39,881 nt of DNA from Clostridia bacterium. Its GTDB lineage: Bacteria; Bacillota; Clostridia; UMGS1810. The position numbers were made by a program, and so were the translations under genes. Positions 8,484-18,407 of this stretch are shown piece by piece (the first letter of the stretch is position 1; every line of letters starts with the position of its first letter). The stretch spans positions 1 through 39,881 of the forward strand of contig JAFQBA010000102.1 of assembly GCA_017416845.1 (NCBI GenBank), given 5' to 3'. The notes beneath the pieces were generated by a model. It had not been told where the DNA came from and did not search any database. It worked only from the letters and a program-made list of their open reading frames with translations.

Positions 8484-11036
8484 TTAATATATCACTATCA
8501 TTCTCGGAATGGCACTATATGTAAACATATAAAACTTAGAATACTCTTCGTTTGTGCTGAAATAATCCGCGATGTCATCAATTTTAGATTTTGATATGGG
8601 ATGGGATTTCTTTTCATCATACCGATAGATTACGGCACCGTTTAAATTAAAATATTCCATATTTTCCAAAACGGATTTTACATCACTCGACGAAATATCA
8701 AGTGTTGTTAAGCCAACGATATTGTTGTATTTCACATAAACACCGGAATAAACGCTTCTTGTATTGCTGAAATAAGTGTCACCCAAATCATTAACGAGCT
8801 TTTTCAAGCCAACGTCAAATACTTTCTTTATATGAATAACTTCTTTATTAACATCCGTCACGCATCTTATAATATCGCCTTCGACCAAATCTTCGGCAAG
8901 TTTTTCGTTATTTAAATAATAATTCACTTCACCGTTTACGCTGTATCCCTTAATACATTTTTTAATATCCCCATCCTCATTCAAAACATCAGATATGGAA
9001 TCGATTACGATCGGATAGTCCGTATTGGAATATGTTTCGTTCTCGGCTGTACGGACAATAACATATTCGGCAATACCGTTTTTCTTTCCGATGCTATATC
9101 CCTCTAATTGATATGAACGGGTATGATTGAAATATGAAATGTCTGTCACTTTAAATTTATTATCTTCGTCAGATTGTTCGGGCATGAGAAACACCTTTGT
9201 GTTGGAAGAAATCATAATTTTTCCGTCAAAGCAGGATTGTGACCCCGAATACTGATATGTACCTGATTTTTGAAAAAGCTGCAGATCGCCCGCTTTATCG
9301 TCAGGCATCACCAAGTCTTCATGTGCAAGTTCAATCAGTGATATTTCACCTGCGCTATTCAAGCTATAACATATAAGCTTGTTTTTCGCACCGGTGCAAA
9401 GATAATCCGCCATATCTTCGTCAGATATTTTTTTATAACCCTCAATTATCAAGTTATCACTGCAACTATATATTTCATGTTTTCCGCCGGCAGTAAAAAT
9501 TTTAATTTTCACTTTTCCGTCCAGTCCTTTTTCAACCATTGCATCACGAAACATGGCTACATTTGCGTGTGACTCTTCCCTGTCTTTGTCAACAATTTTC
9601 CCTTCATAGTCTAAATAGAAGCTGTAAAAATCGTTTACGTTTACAGATGAAATAATATCATTTTCAATTGCAGAATACTGTTCACCATTTACCGTAACAA
9701 TATTGTTGTTTTCTGAAATCTCTGTGACCTTGCCTTCTGCTTTTCTTGAACTTACAATTATTTCCACAGAGTTTTTATCCATACTTACGAAGCAGGTAAC
9801 AACATCAAAGATTTTTATATCACCGATGGAAATTTGTCTGCCCTCTTTCGTGATGGAAACATGCATCGGGTAGGATAAATCAAGAGAAACACTTCCGTTT
9901 TCACCGTAAATTTTATTGTCTTCCAATGATATTCCGGTCACAACAAAAGTTTGTGAATTTTTGATTAGTACAACATCATATTTCCAATCGTTGTTGTTGT
10001 CGATAAGAATAATTTTGCCTGTCGGAACGCATAAATCGTTTGCCGTAGCGTCGGGATAGGCTAAATTGTTAACAATAAAATCCGCATCGGGATTAATCGA
10101 AGCCGATTTGATTTTCCCGTTAATATCCTCATATATAAATTTCTTAACCGAAAAATCGCTACTGTCGGGTCGAATCATTTCTGATGAAACCGAAAGAACA
10201 TTGTTCGACTCCGAATCTGTCATATATATAACTTTCTTTTCTTTGCCATACGTTATGTATGCATCAACCCGGTAGCCCAGATATTTGTGATACTTTGAGC
10301 TTTCGCATTCAAGTATTTCGTTATTTACAATCACTTTGTCTTTGGCAAGCTTGCTGTTTCCCGTGAGAGAAGTTATTGAATTATCGGTCATAACACCCGT
10401 TACAAGCCTTATTTTCATTATCTCTTCAAGGAAAGTGTTAACACTGCTCATTTGGAAACTTTCTTCATTATTCCCGATAGCCTCCAAAACAGGCACTTCC
10501 ATTTTGAGTGTGTTTGATAAAAGCAGTGCAGTCTCTCCGATTGACAGTTCTTCTCCGACTTGTTTGGCAAGTCCTGCATTGAGCTTGTACTCTGCCGCAA
10601 GCATCAGGTAATTAAAGGGATATTCCCCGTAATAATCTGCAATTTTCCCATAGCCTGCGGCGTTCAAAATAATTTTTAATGCTTGTTCATACAATATCGG
10701 CTTATCCGGCTCAAATCTGCTTTCCTCTGTACCCGAAACTATCCCTCTGTCTGATAAGTTATATATCGCGCCGCTGTATTCGTGGTTTTCGGAAACATCG
10801 GAGAATACACCTGACCTTCCCTGTGGTCGTGCATAGTAATTAATCATATTTGAAACATACTGTGCAAACATTGCTCTTGTTACAATATTGGGGTCATCTT
10901 CTCCCATGATATTAAGACCGCAAAGCAATTCCATTTCTTTATTGTAGGTTTCAGCTTCGTTATCATTCTGTGCAAATGCAATAATACCGGTCATCAGGCA
11001 TAGTGCCGTAATAAGTGATGTTAACTTTTTTATCAT
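8484..11036 (-). CDS. Large secreted protein with N-terminal SLH domains (second of SLH pair A)
   Basis: An 850-aa secreted protein. A signal peptide (MIKKLTSLITALCLMTGI) is followed by SLH-like repeats at about residues 30-200, including GVFSDVSENHEYSGAIYNLSDRG and GTEESRFEPDKPILYEQALKII. SLH domains bind pyruvylated secondary cell wall polymer. The remaining 650 residues are beta-rich with recurring GKVTEI...VNGEQY... units of unknown function. The ATG at 11036 overlaps the stop of the upstream SLH gene (ATGA), so translation is coupled. Its paralogue in operon B is 875 aa and sits in the same position behind a paralogous partner. Both end with a similar F-x-M/S-x-x-Y...P...I-I-Y tail. I infer a surface scaffold or S-layer-associated role. 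Confidence 0.82.
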   Translation of the reverse strand: MIKKLTSLITALCLMTGIIAFAQNDNEAETYNKEMELLCGLNIMGEDDPNIVTRAMFAQYVSNMINYYARPQGRSGVFSDVSENHEYSGAIYNLSDRGIVSGTEESRFEPDKPILYEQALKIILNAAGYGKIADYYGEYPFNYLMLAAEYKLNAGLAKQVGEELSIGETALLLSNTLKMEVPVLEAIGNNEESFQMSSVNTFLEEIMKIRLVTGVMTDNSITSLTGNSKLAKDKVIVNNEILECESSKYHKYLGYRVDAYITYGKEKKVIYMTDSESNNVLSVSSEMIRPDSSDFSVKKFIYEDINGKIKSASINPDADFIVNNLAYPDATANDLCVPTGKIILIDNNNDWKYDVVLIKNSQTFVVTGISLEDNKIYGENGSVSLDLSYPMHVSITKEGRQISIGDIKIFDVVTCFVSMDKNSVEIIVSSRKAEGKVTEISENNNIVTVNGEQYSAIENDIISSVNVNDFYSFYLDYEGKIVDKDREESHANVAMFRDAMVEKGLDGKVKIKIFTAGGKHEIYSCSDNLIIEGYKKISDEDMADYLCTGAKNKLICYSLNSAGEISLIELAHEDLVMPDDKAGDLQLFQKSGTYQYSGSQSCFDGKIMISSNTKVFLMPEQSDEDNKFKVTDISYFNHTRSYQLEGYSIGKKNGIAEYVIVRTAENETYSNTDYPIVIDSISDVLNEDGDIKKCIKGYSVNGEVNYYLNNEKLAEDLVEGDIIRCVTDVNKEVIHIKKVFDVGLKKLVNDLGDTYFSNTRSVYSGVYVKYNNIVGLTTLDISSSDVKSVLENMEYFNLNGAVIYRYDEKKSHPISKSKIDDIADYFSTNEEYSKFYMFTYSAIPRMIVIY

Positions 11037-12703
11037 TGTATTCCACCAACTTTCATTGAGAGACAAATAATTTTAGCTGCTTGTGCACGTGAAAGAAATG
11101 ACTTTGGCTCAAATGTGCCGTCGGGCATACCGGTTATGATTTCCTTTCCGCATAGCTTGCCGACTGCCTGTTTTGCATAGTCAGAAATTTTCTCGCTGTC
11201 GCCGAATAAAACTTCACCACCCGGAAGCATAATATTCATTTTCTCAAGCATCCTTACAAGCATAACGGATGCATCTTCTCGCGTTATACTTTCTCCGACT
11301 CCAAACCTTTCGTCACTTATACCGTTTATAATTCCGTTTTCATATCCCCATGAAACATAAGGCGCATACCAGGAGTTATCCTCAACATCTTTAAATTTAC
11401 TGCCGTTAAACGTCGGATTAACCTTGAATGCCAAAACAATCATTTTGAGAAATTGCTCTCTTGTAATATTATCATTTGGAGCAAAATGTGAATCATCCAT
11501 TCCGGATATGACTTTTTGGGAATATAGCGTATTAATATACTCCACAGCCCACTGCACATCATTTAGATCGATAAACACATTGCTGTCATTGGAGCTTCCG
11601 CTATCATTCGGATTGTTGATATCATTTGAATCTGTTACGTTGTTTTTGGGCTCTGACAATTCAACAACAACTCGGTGACCACCCGAGGAACTGCTTCCGC
11701 CCGAGTTGCCGCTGTCTTTTTCGGATTTTTTTACATGAGTAACAGCTTTATTAAATGCGCTTCTGATTTCTTCAACGTTTTCGAAATTTTTATCACAGAG
11801 AAATTTATTTACCTGAATCTTATCAACCTTTGCATAATCGCCGTCTAAATTCAAGTTGAATATATCGTTATACTCAGTCAGAACATCTGTCATAATTCCT
11901 TTGGTTACCTTATTTACCTTAACTATCGCCTCGGATGTACGGATTTCTGTTTGAAGTGCCGTTTGATTAGATGTCACTTCTCTGATGTTGATAAAAATCT
12001 TTGCAATTTCCTCGGCTTTAAGCTCGCTGTCAAAGGTTAAATCAAGATAATTATTATTTATAGCTTCCAATATCTTTTCATAATCTCCGTATGAATACCT
12101 CGTAAGTTCCATGGCAATATCAAAGCATTCAGAAACATTTTCTGTTGTCAAATCACTGCATTGAGCCAACGAATCAACCAATGCCTCTGCAAAGAAACTG
12201 TTGACTTTTTCATTCGTCATATATGAGCTATACTCATCGCCTGTATCAAGATAAAACACGTTTTTATCTATTGCATATTTTTTTATGACAGCTTCAATCG
12301 TTGCCGCATCTGCGCTCTTCATGGCTGACAATGCCTCGTTGAGTTCATCGATATCTGCATAATAAAAGCTTCGACTTTCACTCTGCCCCATAATCCAAAC
12401 GTTGTATTCTCCCGATACCGAGCCCTGCGGCATTCTGAACAGAATGCCGTAGTTCCCGTTTTCATCAGATGTTGTTTCGTAAAACATTATCGTATTTTCT
12501 TTCAGATTAGATTCGCTGAGATCATCAAATGTAACATCGGGCTTTGTGATAATTATTGAAACTTTTTTATTACTGTCAGCTACAGTTCCGGATATATTAA
12601 TGATTCTTGTCTGGCTGTCCACACCGGCTGTTTTAATCTGTGCAAAAGCAACAGTTGAAACAAGCATGCAAAATATTGTAAAACAAACTATTCCTTTTCT
12701 CAC
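11033..12703 (-). CDS. Secreted protein with three C-terminal SLH domains (first of SLH pair A)
   Basis: A 556-aa cell-surface protein. A signal peptide precedes an N-terminal Ig-like domain (ISGTVADSNKKVSIIITKP), a mostly helical region (about 130-330), a Gly/Ser-rich linker (SGGSSSSGG near 340), and three SLH domains from about 390 to the end (VISGMDDSHFAPNDNITREQ, IINGISDERFGVGESITRED, IITGMPDGTFEPKSFLSRAQ). I chose the GTG at 12703 because AAAGGAG lies 8 bases upstream and it gives a proper signal peptide (MRKGIVCFTIFCMLVSTVAF). The in-frame ATG at 12763 would overlap the previous gene. The resulting length nearly equals the operon B paralogue (557 aa). It is 13 bases after the lyase stop and ends in an ATGA overlap with the next SLH gene. 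It likely anchors the secreted products of the operon to the wall. Confidence 0.88.
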   Translation of the reverse strand: MRKGIVCFTIFCMLVSTVAFAQIKTAGVDSQTRIINISGTVADSNKKVSIIITKPDVTFDDLSESNLKENTIMFYETTSDENGNYGILFRMPQGSVSGEYNVWIMGQSESRSFYYADIDELNEALSAMKSADAATIEAVIKKYAIDKNVFYLDTGDEYSSYMTNEKVNSFFAEALVDSLAQCSDLTTENVSECFDIAMELTRYSYGDYEKILEAINNNYLDLTFDSELKAEEIAKIFINIREVTSNQTALQTEIRTSEAIVKVNKVTKGIMTDVLTEYNDIFNLNLDGDYAKVDKIQVNKFLCDKNFENVEEIRSAFNKAVTHVKKSEKDSGNSGGSSSSGGHRVVVELSEPKNNVTDSNDINNPNDSGSSNDSNVFIDLNDVQWAVEYINTLYSQKVISGMDDSHFAPNDNITREQFLKMIVLAFKVNPTFNGSKFKDVEDNSWYAPYVSWGYENGIINGISDERFGVGESITREDASVMLVRMLEKMNIMLPGGEVLFGDSEKISDYAKQAVGKLCGKEIITGMPDGTFEPKSFLSRAQAAKIICLSMKVGGIQ

Positions 12704-12716
12704 AAGCTTCTCTCCT

Positions 12717-15700
12717 TTACTTAACCTCAGCAATATTGTTATATGGATTGGAATCATCACCATAGCAATTACAAATAATCTTCAAATATCTTCCACTGCA
12801 AGAATTGAACCGGTACTCTTCAAGCTCATTGCTCAAACCACTGCTGGTTCCGTTGTATGCTGTTTCCCAGGTTTCTCCGTCTTTGGAAACCTGAATAATA
12901 AACTTATATTGTCTGCCTATTCCGTAGTACCATGCAATTTGCAGTTTGTTGAAGGTGCATTGCTCTTTGAAATCATAGATTATCCAATTTCCGGTACCGG
13001 AAGTTACCCATCTCGTTGACAGGTTATCATCAATTGTTTTCTCTCCGCCTTGGTCCCCGGTTTCGGCGCCACTTACGGTAATATCCTTTTCGGTGATATC
13101 ATATCCCTGAATTTTATTTCTTATAATGTTCTCGGTTTCAAATCCGATGTAGTATACAGATCTGTCTATTCCATCTGTAACCTCAACCGTTGCATATCCC
13201 GGAACATTGGATGCATTTGTTATTTTGACTGTTCCCCTTTCCGCTTCTGCCCAAACCTCGGGAACAGCAGTGGATGTCCATTTTATGTTGTAAATATTTT
13301 TTTGGGGATCAAATCCGCTAACATCAGCCCCGTTAATTTTCAGCGAAGTCAGATTTATCTGCTTTGAATCCGGCAACTGCCATGAATCAAGATTTTCGGA
13401 CTTTGGAATATTGTCGGGAGTATTTTGAGAGGGCATTAACGGAATGATTGCAACTTCAAGATCAAACTCGGTAACGCCGCTTGCCTTTACTGTAAGCTTT
13501 TTCCACTCGTCATTTTTTGATTGCCCTTCTGGATCGGGTGAGTATGGAAGCGGACGGGCATTCATGATTTCAAAGGAATAATCTCCGTCGGAAATGATTC
13601 CAATCCAAATGCTCTTATCTCCGTTTGATAATATGGCAGATTTTTTGTCATCGGCAATTTTCATGTTATGAGCAGATGAATAATGAGCAAACCAATATAC
13701 ATCACTTTTCTTTTTTAATGAAACTTCATCACGAATGACAACGGTTTTTCTGTTATCCGTCAACATAATTCCCCTTACTGCAGAATTTGCATTATCGGAA
13801 TATGCACTTGTCATATCAGATACCGATATCGAACCGAAATCCTTACTCTCAAAACGTGTGATTTTGCTGTCTCCTTTAACCTCCTGGTCATATCTGCGAG
13901 CGGTAGCTTTTGTAATCTCGTTATCGCCTTTTCCGACATGAATTGCAATATCATCAAATCCAACAGAGGTAGTTGCACTGTTGAATGTTATTCTTGCAAG
14001 CCAGACTGCCGTAAATGTTTTTGTGGGAACAAAACCGTTTGCAACCTTTTCGCCGTCTATATATACATCCATTGTTTGTGTTTTCGGATGCAATTGCAGT
14101 TTGACAGAATACCACTCATCCACGACGGTGCGTTTAAGAAGAACCGCCCGATCATTGTTAAAGGCTATTATGCCCGATGAGTTCACATAAAGAGGGAACC
14201 ATCTGTCTGCTCTGTTTGCGGGATCAATTCCCATCTCGAGAGGTTTCCATTCGTCTTGTACAAACATACTCATATCAGGCATTCTGAATTTGAAATCAAG
14301 TTCAAAATCATCGGCAGCATAGGGTGATGGAATTTCCCAGTTAATAAAGCCTCCGCCTGTTGTACTCATTGAAGATGATTCAATGTTTAAATACTTATTG
14401 CCGTCGTTTTCTTCCTGAATGGTAATTTTTCCGTTTGTGGCTTCTTTGTAGCTGATATCACTGCCGGGCGCATCTCCCACACCGTATCCTTCAAAATCCA
14501 GACACTTTTGATATTCAAGCATTCCATCGCTGTTTTGGTCAACATAATTATACGGTGTTTCATCAATGACCAAAGTGTTATGTCCCTCAGCACGATTTGT
14601 GTAGCAAGTAAATTCTGCGCTGGAGTAGGATATGGGATCATGGGGAATGTCGTGAAACCATCTGATTCCGCCGTAATCATATATAAATGAACATGTATCC
14701 AAGTGAGCATGGTTAACATAGTTTGGTCCCGAATGAAAACCTGCAAATATTCCGTCATCAGACCAATCGCTTCGCGATACGGTTGTCTCAACATCTCTGA
14801 AATATTTATCCCTGTCGTATTCTTCTATTTTTCCGTCTGCAAGTTCGGGACTGTACCAAAGCAAATCAATGGCTCTCAGTGAATAATTCTTTGAAATAAT
14901 ATCTTCTTTTCTTCTTGCCGCAAGATTTGCATCGTTTAAATGTTTTGCAAAAATATTTGCAAAAATGAAATCCGGTTTTAAAATTGGATTACCATCAGAA
15001 AAATTAAATAATCCTCCGCTCGAAAGCATATATGCAGGAAATCTTGAAGCCGCCTTAAATCCTTCTATATCGGAATAGCCGAAATCATCAGAAAGTGCAT
15101 TTAAGAAAATCGACAGAATGATTGCATCTCCGTTTAAGGTGCTGTATCCGTAGTCAGAGCCTTCGTGCCAGCCACCATCGGGTTCCCACTCATTAAAATG
15201 TATTTCCAGAGAACGTAATGCATATTCGAGGAGGGGAGCTGTGTAGGATGGTTCTTCATCACATATTGCAAGACATGCGGCAAGCGTACCTCTGTTGCCT
15301 ACCAGATTCCAGTTAAACGGGTCTGAAACCCAAAAACAGGTATATCGGTTTTCGTCAACATTATATTCTCCGGTATATGCCTTTCGTGCAGGCTCTAATC
15401 CATGCTTAATAAGTCCGTTTCTGAGTGCCGCTCTCTGTTCTTGAGACAAATAATCGTAAAACATATCATAACCGAGTGCCGCACCGTACATACATTGTCC
15501 GGCATCAAGAAATGTGCCGAGATGATTCCAATCCGGGAAATTTATAAGCTCATTTAGTTCTTTCCATGCTCTCTCGGCATATTTGTCATTTTTAGTGACC
15601 TGCCAGACCAGACCCAGCACTTCCATTCTCTTCCAGATATCTTCATCTGCACTAACCATTTGACCGCCGCTGAGTTCGTATGAAACAAGCTTCTTTGTTA

Positions 15701-17009
15701 AGATATCATCAGCTTCTTTTTCAAGAGCAATAAAACACTCCCGTGCAAAACTGTCTGTGTTAATAAGATTTTTGACATTTTCAATGCTCTCTTTTGTTGC
15801 CAGTATTCGCGGGTGGCTATTGTCCGGATGTTTTTTTACAAGGGATGCAATTACTTCCTCACCGCCGGGACGGGTATATTTTGTCATGTTTTTTACTTCG
15901 TCTTTTATTTTATCGTCGCTTGTTGCATAATACTCAACACCATCGCCCAAAACAATTAATCCGTCATCAATTAAATATGTTTGTTCTATAAGTGCACATA
16001 AATCCTCAACACGAATATACACTGAACCGTTGTGCATAACAATCGGTGATGAAAGAGAAATTGACACATTATCGGAAGCAATTGACATATCGCCGGGTTT
16101 TACCGTATACTGCTTCTCGTTGTATACAACCTTCGCTTCATTTCCGCTCCATGCAACAGAGCCACCAAAGCTCTCACACACAAATCTCAGCGAAACATAT
16201 AACGCACCGTCTTGTGCAACAGGAGGAGCTATCGGCATAACAACTTTGCCGTTTGCTATTGCTTTTGTTTTGGTTTCATACATCAAAACAGAGTCAAGAG
16301 CTATATCATTCACCTCAGACTGTTCCATAGGCTTGAGGAAAAGAAGGGAATCCTCAAAGTATTCACCGTTTGTACTGCCCATACCGGCTTTACGCAAATA
16401 TACATCATCTAAATATACCGTTCTTTTGGCATTATTGATTTTAAAGGATATTTTGCTTATTTCATCGATGGCAAACTCCTTGTTTTTAATAATTTTTTTG
16501 CCATCTAACGACAAGCTGAATGTCTTTTTGGAAAGATTAAAAGTTATTTCGCAATAGTACCATTTATCATTCTCAACATTGCCCAAAGATTCTCCGTCCA
16601 GACAGATGTCATTGTTATTTATTTCAAACAAAGACACGCAATTTTCCCCGTCACCAATCGAAAGCATCGAAAAATTACCGTCACCGTCTTTCAATTTGAA
16701 TCTGTAGGAAAGATCAAGAGAAAGCTTATCGGGATTCAAAAATTCTTTTTCAACAGCCACTTCGCCGATTCCGTCGCAACGTATAAGAAGGCATTTGTTT
16801 GCATTGCTGTTATCGGCAACAATTGCCATGTTGCCGCTTCCGGAATATCTGACAGAAAAAACATCGGATGGTTTTTCGCCGAGAATACAGCCATTAAAAT
16901 TTTCTTTTACAAACACACCGCTCTCAAGCTCTTGGGCAGATATGCCCGTAATCATTAACGGAGAAATCATACATACCATCAAGACAAGTGCAACAATTCT
17001 TTTTTTCAT
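12717..17009 (-). CDS. Secreted heparinase II/III-like polysaccharide lyase, 1430 aa, with stalk, inserted LamG-like and F5/8-type C domains
   Basis: A secreted multidomain enzyme predicted to cleave a uronic-acid-containing polysaccharide by beta-elimination. Domains in order: a signal peptide; a LamG-like domain (about 30-210); a copper-amine-oxidase-N-like stalk domain (about 250-350, ALYVSLRFVCESFGG); an alpha/alpha toroid starting at HPRILATKESIENV (about 405) with NWNLVGNRG and WHEGSDYGYSTLNG; and a heparinase II/III C-terminal domain with NHAHLDTCSF (metal/His motif) and NRAEGHNTLVID (about 808). A LamG-like domain of about 230 residues then interrupts that domain (about 818-1045), which resumes at ITRFESKDFGSI. 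A cadherin-like beta sandwich and an F5/8-type C (discoidin) domain end the protein (DDNLSTRWVTSG ... YLKIICNCYG). No SLH. It starts 5 bases after the upstream stop, with its SD inside that gene. The substrate is unknown; PL12/15/17/21/39-type folds are candidates. Confidence 0.85.
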   Translation of the reverse strand: MKKRIVALVLMVCMISPLMITGISAQELESGVFVKENFNGCILGEKPSDVFSVRYSGSGNMAIVADNSNANKCLLIRCDGIGEVAVEKEFLNPDKLSLDLSYRFKLKDGDGNFSMLSIGDGENCVSLFEINNNDICLDGESLGNVENDKWYYCEITFNLSKKTFSLSLDGKKIIKNKEFAIDEISKISFKINNAKRTVYLDDVYLRKAGMGSTNGEYFEDSLLFLKPMEQSEVNDIALDSVLMYETKTKAIANGKVVMPIAPPVAQDGALYVSLRFVCESFGGSVAWSGNEAKVVYNEKQYTVKPGDMSIASDNVSISLSSPIVMHNGSVYIRVEDLCALIEQTYLIDDGLIVLGDGVEYYATSDDKIKDEVKNMTKYTRPGGEEVIASLVKKHPDNSHPRILATKESIENVKNLINTDSFARECFIALEKEADDILTKKLVSYELSGGQMVSADEDIWKRMEVLGLVWQVTKNDKYAERAWKELNELINFPDWNHLGTFLDAGQCMYGAALGYDMFYDYLSQEQRAALRNGLIKHGLEPARKAYTGEYNVDENRYTCFWVSDPFNWNLVGNRGTLAACLAICDEEPSYTAPLLEYALRSLEIHFNEWEPDGGWHEGSDYGYSTLNGDAIILSIFLNALSDDFGYSDIEGFKAASRFPAYMLSSGGLFNFSDGNPILKPDFIFANIFAKHLNDANLAARRKEDIISKNYSLRAIDLLWYSPELADGKIEEYDRDKYFRDVETTVSRSDWSDDGIFAGFHSGPNYVNHAHLDTCSFIYDYGGIRWFHDIPHDPISYSSAEFTCYTNRAEGHNTLVIDETPYNYVDQNSDGMLEYQKCLDFEGYGVGDAPGSDISYKEATNGKITIQEENDGNKYLNIESSSMSTTGGGFINWEIPSPYAADDFELDFKFRMPDMSMFVQDEWKPLEMGIDPANRADRWFPLYVNSSGIIAFNNDRAVLLKRTVVDEWYSVKLQLHPKTQTMDVYIDGEKVANGFVPTKTFTAVWLARITFNSATTSVGFDDIAIHVGKGDNEITKATARRYDQEVKGDSKITRFESKDFGSISVSDMTSAYSDNANSAVRGIMLTDNRKTVVIRDEVSLKKKSDVYWFAHYSSAHNMKIADDKKSAILSNGDKSIWIGIISDGDYSFEIMNARPLPYSPDPEGQSKNDEWKKLTVKASGVTEFDLEVAIIPLMPSQNTPDNIPKSENLDSWQLPDSKQINLTSLKINGADVSGFDPQKNIYNIKWTSTAVPEVWAEAERGTVKITNASNVPGYATVEVTDGIDRSVYYIGFETENIIRNKIQGYDITEKDITVSGAETGDQGGEKTIDDNLSTRWVTSGTGNWIIYDFKEQCTFNKLQIAWYYGIGRQYKFIIQVSKDGETWETAYNGTSSGLSNELEEYRFNSCSGRYLKIICNCYGDDSNPYNNIAEVK
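13880..14550 (-). other. LamG/concanavalin-like domain inserted in the heparinase II/III C-terminal domain
   Basis: Between the conserved NRAEGHNTLVID and the resumed ITRFES stretch, this lyase has about 230 extra residues ending with SVGFDDIAIHVG, a LamG-like end. The two paralogous lyases have only about 16-25 residues at the same place. It is a domain insertion, not a separate gene. Confidence 0.75.
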
Positions 17010-17014
17010 GAAAC

Positions 17015-18328
17015 CTACCTCCCCATCAAAACATTACTACCGTTACTGTTTTCATCGCTTTGTGCAACGCCTTCGTCCAAACTGTTCCAAACAAAGGTTT
17101 TGATATAGCAGTTTTCGCAATCGTCCGGCACTTGAACAGATAACTCACGCTCCTCCGACAAGCTTTGACCGCTCTGCAGGGAATTTGCTTTTAAATCAAG
17201 CATTTCTATAACGCCGTCTTCAACTTTAAACAAGGCTATGGAATATGTATAGTGAGTATCTTCCGTTTGCCAAAAAACAAACTTTGCTTTTATCTCGCCG
17301 GGAGTAAGCTCATAAATTTTTTCGTCATTACTGTAAAAGCCGGCATAATTAACAAATGACTCAGGTTGCAAAATTGTTTTAAAATTCAAATCTATCTCTA
17401 AATTCCTGTCATAGATATCTGTAACTGTACCTTTTATTTCATAGCTTGTGTTCCACAAAAGGTTTGAGGTTATCTTATATAAATTATCTCCCTTATTATC
17501 TAATTCGACTTCTGTTCCGTTCAGTGTCAAGCTGCTGTCTTTAATTTCATTATTAAACTCCAATTCAATTTCATCGCCAATTTTTACATTATCGGGATCA
17601 TCCTCAAAGGAATATGAATCAAGGCTTAATGGATATATCTGCTTAATACTGATATCGTCAAAGCTGATTGATGATGATTCGTTCGGTATCGCTTGTCCCC
17701 AACTGCCTCCACCAAAAGGATGGGAACCAAATTTTAAATTTTCAACGGTTTCGGGAAGAGCTGAGTATGTCACTTCCTTTTGGGCAACAAGGCTATCTTC
17801 CTTGAACACTTTAACCGATACAAGCTTTGTTTTTAGATTGACAAGGCATTTCACATCATACCATGTATTTGTTTCGAATACCTCGGGTAATATTTCTCCG
17901 AAGATATTGATTTTGCTATTTGTATTTCCGCCGGCTTCGAAACGAATAACAGGAGTGCTCCACCCACCATCAAGAGATAACATCCAATAATGATTTGTGT
18001 CCGCTCTGTTAAAGGAAAAATCCACCTCAAAAATTTCTGTCAGATTCACGCCTAAATAACGCAGTCCCAATTCAACACGATTACGAACCGTAAATTTAAC
18101 ACATTTCCCATCGTCTCGGGGTTCGGATACAATTGTGGTGTCCGGATAATTCGAGACATTTGAATATATTCCTGTCCACTCATTGTATGTCTCACCGTGA
18201 CTGAGAGTATCCGGGAAATCATCAAAATCAAAAAATTTTGAAAAGCCCGAATCAGCATAAACGCTGCATACCGACATTACTGTAATCATACAAATTGTTA
18301 AGATTGTGCTTAATAGTTTTTTCATCAT
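17015..18328 (-). CDS. Secreted concanavalin-like protein with Ig-like domain and shared C-terminal module (first gene of operon A)
   Basis: A 437-aa secreted protein. The signal peptide is MMKKLLSTILTICMITVMSV. One concanavalin-like repeat (about 33-232, FDFDDFPDTL...NRADTNHYWMLSLDGG...FGSHPFGGGSWGQAIPN) precedes an Ig-like domain of the Big_5 kind (about 240-325, IELEFNNEIKDSSLTLNG). The shared module ends the protein (LTPGEIKA ... IALFKVEDG ... CYIKTFVWNS). The ATG at 18328 has GGGAGG 7 bases upstream; the longer start at 18361 would cover the SD. The signal-peptide DNA is nearly identical to that of the gene at 4508-6103, so the two are recent relatives. Its stop is 5 bases before the lyase start (coupling). 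Probable glycan binding, inferred from the fold. Confidence 0.84.
   Translation of the reverse strand: MMKKLLSTILTICMITVMSVCSVYADSGFSKFFDFDDFPDTLSHGETYNEWTGIYSNVSNYPDTTIVSEPRDDGKCVKFTVRNRVELGLRYLGVNLTEIFEVDFSFNRADTNHYWMLSLDGGWSTPVIRFEAGGNTNSKINIFGEILPEVFETNTWYDVKCLVNLKTKLVSVKVFKEDSLVAQKEVTYSALPETVENLKFGSHPFGGGSWGQAIPNESSSISFDDISIKQIYPLSLDSYSFEDDPDNVKIGDEIELEFNNEIKDSSLTLNGTEVELDNKGDNLYKITSNLLWNTSYEIKGTVTDIYDRNLEIDLNFKTILQPESFVNYAGFYSNDEKIYELTPGEIKAKFVFWQTEDTHYTYSIALFKVEDGVIEMLDLKANSLQSGQSLSEERELSVQVPDDCENCYIKTFVWNSLDEGVAQSDENSNGSNVLMGR
17640..18232 (-). repeat. Third copy of the concanavalin-like coding repeat
   Basis: Paralogous to the tandem repeats at 4757-6010 and conserved at DNA level over long stretches. 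Confidence 0.8.
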
Positions 18329-18376
18329 CAAACATCCTCCCATCTTCCTGAACAAAATCATTTATCACTTTATTAA

Positions 18377-18405
18377 ATTGTATCATGCACATTACATTTT
18401 TTAAA
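18377..18405 (-). promoter_or_regulatory. Probable operon A promoter (extended -10)
   Basis: On the minus strand TTTAAA (18405-18400) and TACAAT (18382-18377) are 17 bases apart, with TG one base before the -10 (extended -10). The poor -35 and the adjacent inverted repeat at 18408-18447 fit an activator-dependent promoter. Confidence 0.55.
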
Positions 18406-18407
18406 TA

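Noticed and set aside
12704..12763. Upstream ATG at 12763 as start of the C-terminal-SLH protein in operon A
   Set aside because: It would overlap the lyase gene by 47 bases and bury the signal peptide; the GTG at 12703 has an ideal SD and matches the paralogue length.
12546..13019. Plus-strand open frame of 157 codons over the lyase/SLH junction
   Set aside because: It has no ribosome binding site, no family motif, and is antisense to two well-supported genes.
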